The notes beneath the pieces are model-generated. The model had not been told where the DNA came from. It saw only the letters and a program-made list of their open reading frames with translations, and made no database searches. Positions 6,376-7,957 of a stretch of 7,957 nt of DNA are shown piece by piece. Each line of letters opens with the position of its first letter. The stretch's first letter is position 1. A program made the translations under genes and the position numbers. The stretch comes from Microcaldota archaeon (GTDB taxonomy: Archaea; Micrarchaeota; Micrarchaeia; Micrarchaeales; Micrarchaeaceae): NCBI GenBank assembly GCA_021792115.1, contig JAJYVI010000042.1:1-7957 (forward strand), read 5' to 3'.

Positions 6376-6417
6376 AACAACCAGAAGAGTGCAATATTGA
6401 AATTTCACTAGGTTGTT
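6376..6417 (+). terminator. Nested inverted repeat just after serS, possible 3'-end hairpin
   Basis: AACAACC (6376-6382) and GGTTGTT (6411-6417) are perfect inverted copies, enclosing a second pair, AGTG (6388-6391) and CACT (6406-6409). The outer stem starts 2 nt after the serS TGA. It has only a weak T content afterwards (GGTTGTTACT), so it is not a classical intrinsic terminator; mRNA 3'-end stabilisation or a small structured RNA are alternatives. Confidence 0.4.
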
Positions 6418-6530
6418 ACTAAAAATTTAGCAGCAGAACATTAAATTATACAGCATGTAATGTAGCAAAACTGAATGCAGCAAAAACACCAAGAGGCAAG
6501 ATAATAAAATAGAGAATAAAAATAAGCACA

Positions 6531-6539
6531 TATATAATA
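6531..6539 (+). promoter_or_regulatory. TATA box candidate for the aRF1 gene
   Basis: TATATAATA lies about 108 nt before the ATG at 6643, predicting a start near 6561 and an unusually long leader of about 80 nt. ATAAATAAT at 6604-6612 is an alternative that would give a leader of about 9 nt. No Shine-Dalgarno site precedes the ATG. Confidence 0.35.
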
Positions 6540-6584
6540 GCAGAAACAAAAATGAATTGTTTACAAATAATTAAAATAAACAAA

Positions 6585-6624
6585 ATCAAAAAGAATCAAA
6601 GAAATAAATAATCAAATAATCAAA
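6585..6624 (+). repeat. ATCAAA repeats in an A-rich leader upstream of aRF1
   Basis: ATCAAA occurs four times (6585, 6595, 6611, 6619), the last two inside a perfect tandem of TAATCAAA (6609-6616, 6617-6624). The surrounding stretch 6541-6633 is strongly A-rich and poor in G, so the transcript would be almost unstructured. It may simply be low-complexity spacer. The wider 6374-6633 spacer holds no credible open frame. Confidence 0.5.
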
Positions 6625-6642
6625 TAAATACAATTGGTCTTT

Positions 6643-7848
6643 ATGAGCCTTAAAACGCAGTATGAAATGAAAAAACAGCTGAAAAAGCTGTCCTCTATAC
6701 GCGGAAGCGGGACAGAACTTATCAGCGTCTATATACCATCTACATTTGTTATAAGCGATGAAATAGGGAAACTGAAGGATGAACAGAGCCAATGCGCTAA
6801 TATAAAGTCAAAGACTACGCGGCAGAATGTCATTGATGCGCTTGAGAAAATGATACAGTACATAAAGCTTTACAGGAACCCCCCGCAGAATGGCATGGCC
6901 GTATTCTGTGGAAATATTTCCCCTGAGCAGTCAAGGACTGATATACAGCTTTTTATGATTACCCCCCCGTATCCTATAAAGGTTAATATATATAGATGCG
7001 ATTCGCAGTTCCTTCTCGATCCTCTTCTTGCCATGATGGAATCGACTGACAATTATGTGCTGCTTGTAATGGATGGAAGGGAAGCAACAATTGCCCTTCT
7101 TAGTGGTACGCATGTGCAGATTGAGAAAAAGCTGAGATCATTTGCGCATGCAAAAGTTAGGAAAGGAGGTCAGTCAGCAGCGAGGTATGAGCGTGCAATC
7201 ACAGAAAGCATTAATGATTTTTACAAAAGCATTGGAGACAGCATAAATGAAGTCTATGCAAAATACAATTTCAAGCTGAATGGGCTCATTGTCGGGGGAC
7301 CAGGCCCTACAAAGGAAAATTTTGTAAGAGCAAAAACCTTAAATTACCAGATAAAGGTCCTAGGAGTGTTTGACACAGGATATACTGACGAGCACACTGG
7401 CATAAATGAACTCCTGGAAAAAGCCAAGGACATGCTTGCTGAGCAAGATGTAATCAAGGAAAAGAAGATCATAGACAGGTTTATGAACGAGGTTGCGAGC
7501 AATGGCCTTGCGGTGTTTGGATACGAAAAGGTAATGAATGTGCTTAGGAATAACAATGCAATGCATGTCATGATAAGCGAGGGTCTAGAACTTACAGAGG
7601 TAAAGTACAAGTGCGGATCCTGCGGCGTTGAGTTCACTGCAATCGAGAAAGGGAATACAAGACAGTCTAGGCATTCCTGCGGTGGCAGCCTTGAGATATT
7701 ATCTCAGGATGATGCTGTTGAAAAGGTTATAGCAATAGCAGAAAGGCTTAATATAGATCTTACATTTATTTCATCAGAAACAAGCTATGGCAGGCAATTC
7801 CTGCTAGGATTTGACGGAATTGCAGCAATGTTAAAATATAAGAGCTGA
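6643..7848 (+). CDS. prf1: Peptide chain release factor aRF1
   Basis: A 401-aa class I release factor of the archaeal/eukaryal eRF1 type, which recognises all three stop codons in the ribosome and triggers peptide release. Domain 1 (about 1-130) carries GTE at 23-25 (archaeal form of GTS), NIKS at 53-56 and YRCDSQF at 117-123 (the YxCxxxF motif), all used for stop-codon reading. Domain 2 has the catalytic GGQ at 175-177 in KVRKGGQSAARYER. Domain 3 (about 265-401) includes a zinc-knuckle-like patch, C324-x2-C327 and H344/C346. Every key motif is intact and length is normal, so standard termination at three stops is expected. ATG 6643 is preferred to TTG 6634 because it gives the usual SLKTQYEMKK start; neither has a ribosome site. 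It lies 23 nt upstream of the next gene, which may be co-transcribed. Confidence 0.97.
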   Translation: MSLKTQYEMKKQLKKLSSIRGSGTELISVYIPSTFVISDEIGKLKDEQSQCANIKSKTTRQNVIDALEKMIQYIKLYRNPPQNGMAVFCGNISPEQSRTDIQLFMITPPYPIKVNIYRCDSQFLLDPLLAMMESTDNYVLLVMDGREATIALLSGTHVQIEKKLRSFAHAKVRKGGQSAARYERAITESINDFYKSIGDSINEVYAKYNFKLNGLIVGGPGPTKENFVRAKTLNYQIKVLGVFDTGYTDEHTGINELLEKAKDMLAEQDVIKEKKIIDRFMNEVASNGLAVFGYEKVMNVLRNNNAMHVMISEGLELTEVKYKCGSCGVEFTAIEKGNTRQSRHSCGGSLEILSQDDAVEKVIAIAERLNIDLTFISSETSYGRQFLLGFDGIAAMLKYKS

Positions 7849-7871
7849 AAAGCTTTGCAAAAGGGAGCCAT

Positions 7872-7957
7872 ATGAAAAGAAAAATAAAAAACTTTGCAGA
7901 GAGATTTACTGCGCAGGAAATCAAGGATATAGTTATAGCTGATATTATACTTATACT
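7872..7957 (+). CDS. Probable M50 (site-2-protease-like) membrane metalloprotease, 5' end only
   Basis: Only 28 codons and two bases are present: a basic start (MKRKIKNFAE), then RFTAQEIKDIVIADIILI running into what seems to be a membrane helix. The 'F(T/S)xxEIKDI.IA..IL.LAF' opening is how many archaeal M50/site-2 protease homologs begin in my recollection; the HExxH zinc motif would lie beyond the window, so the assignment is tentative. ATG 7872 has a good ribosome site, AAGGGAG at 7861-7867, four bases upstream. The 23-nt gap after aRF1 suggests co-transcription. Confidence 0.55.
   Translation, partial: MKRKIKNFAERFTAQEIKDIVIADIILI

Noticed and set aside
6418..6560. Possible small ORF, tRNA or C/D-box RNA in the serS-aRF1 spacer
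   Set aside because: ATG codons run into stops within ten codons, no tRNA T-loop pattern is seen, and although a CTGA occurs near 6471 no matching C box accompanies it.
6634..6642. TTG start that would extend aRF1 by three residues
   Set aside because: ATG 6643 gives the typical aRF1 N-terminus and neither codon has a ribosome site.
6870..7637. Several minus-strand open frames inside the aRF1 gene
   Set aside because: They are shadows of a gene with intact NIKS, YxCxxxF and GGQ motifs; none resembles a known protein.
1..7957. Mobile element, CRISPR array or defence system
   Set aside because: No transposase or integrase motifs, no regularly spaced repeats, no terminal inverted repeats with target duplication and no nuclease/effector pairs were found; codon use looks uniform across the plus-strand genes.

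Overview
The window looks like a chromosomal segment from a small-genome, AT-rich archaeon. The evidence is an Orc1/Cdc6 initiator, two archaeal/eukaryal RNase P proteins (Rpp30 and Pop5), an eRF1-like release factor (aRF1), a DUF357 protein, an archaeal-style seryl-tRNA synthetase, TATA-type promoters and few good Shine-Dalgarno sites. The compact, trimmed proteins fit a DPANN lineage such as Micrarchaeota or Parvarchaeota (ARMAN-like). That placement is inference; no rRNA gene is present to confirm it.

Layout. Positions 1-1335 (minus) hold a surface-anchored, asparagine-rich, probably glycosylated protein whose 3' end lies beyond the window. It begins with GTG and is easily missed. Behind its start, on the same strand, is a winged-helix-like protein (1381-1839). 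Divergent from that is a 132-aa beta-rich protein of unknown function (1948-2346). Next comes a tight plus-strand cluster: orc1/cdc6 (2495-3688), rpp30 (3689-4192) and pop5 (4194-4520), with gaps of 0 and 1 nt. A convergent DUF357 gene (4596-4838, minus) follows. A very AT-rich divergent region of about 200 nt with a dyad-symmetric arrangement separates it from serS (5042-6373). After a 269-nt spacer with a hairpin and an A-rich leader comes prf1/aRF1 (6643-7848), then the first 28 codons of a gene that looks like an M50 (site-2-protease-like) membrane metalloprotease (7872 onward).

How the genes fit together. The centre and right are information-processing genes: replication initiation, tRNA 5' maturation, serine charging and translation termination. 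The left is cell-surface material with a possible regulator. The most notable points are the direct, same-frame abutment of the replication initiator with the RNase P genes, the unlisted surface protein, and the symmetric AT-rich region upstream of serS. I found no mobile element, CRISPR array, tRNA, rRNA or clear defence system, and I see no convincing new multi-gene system.
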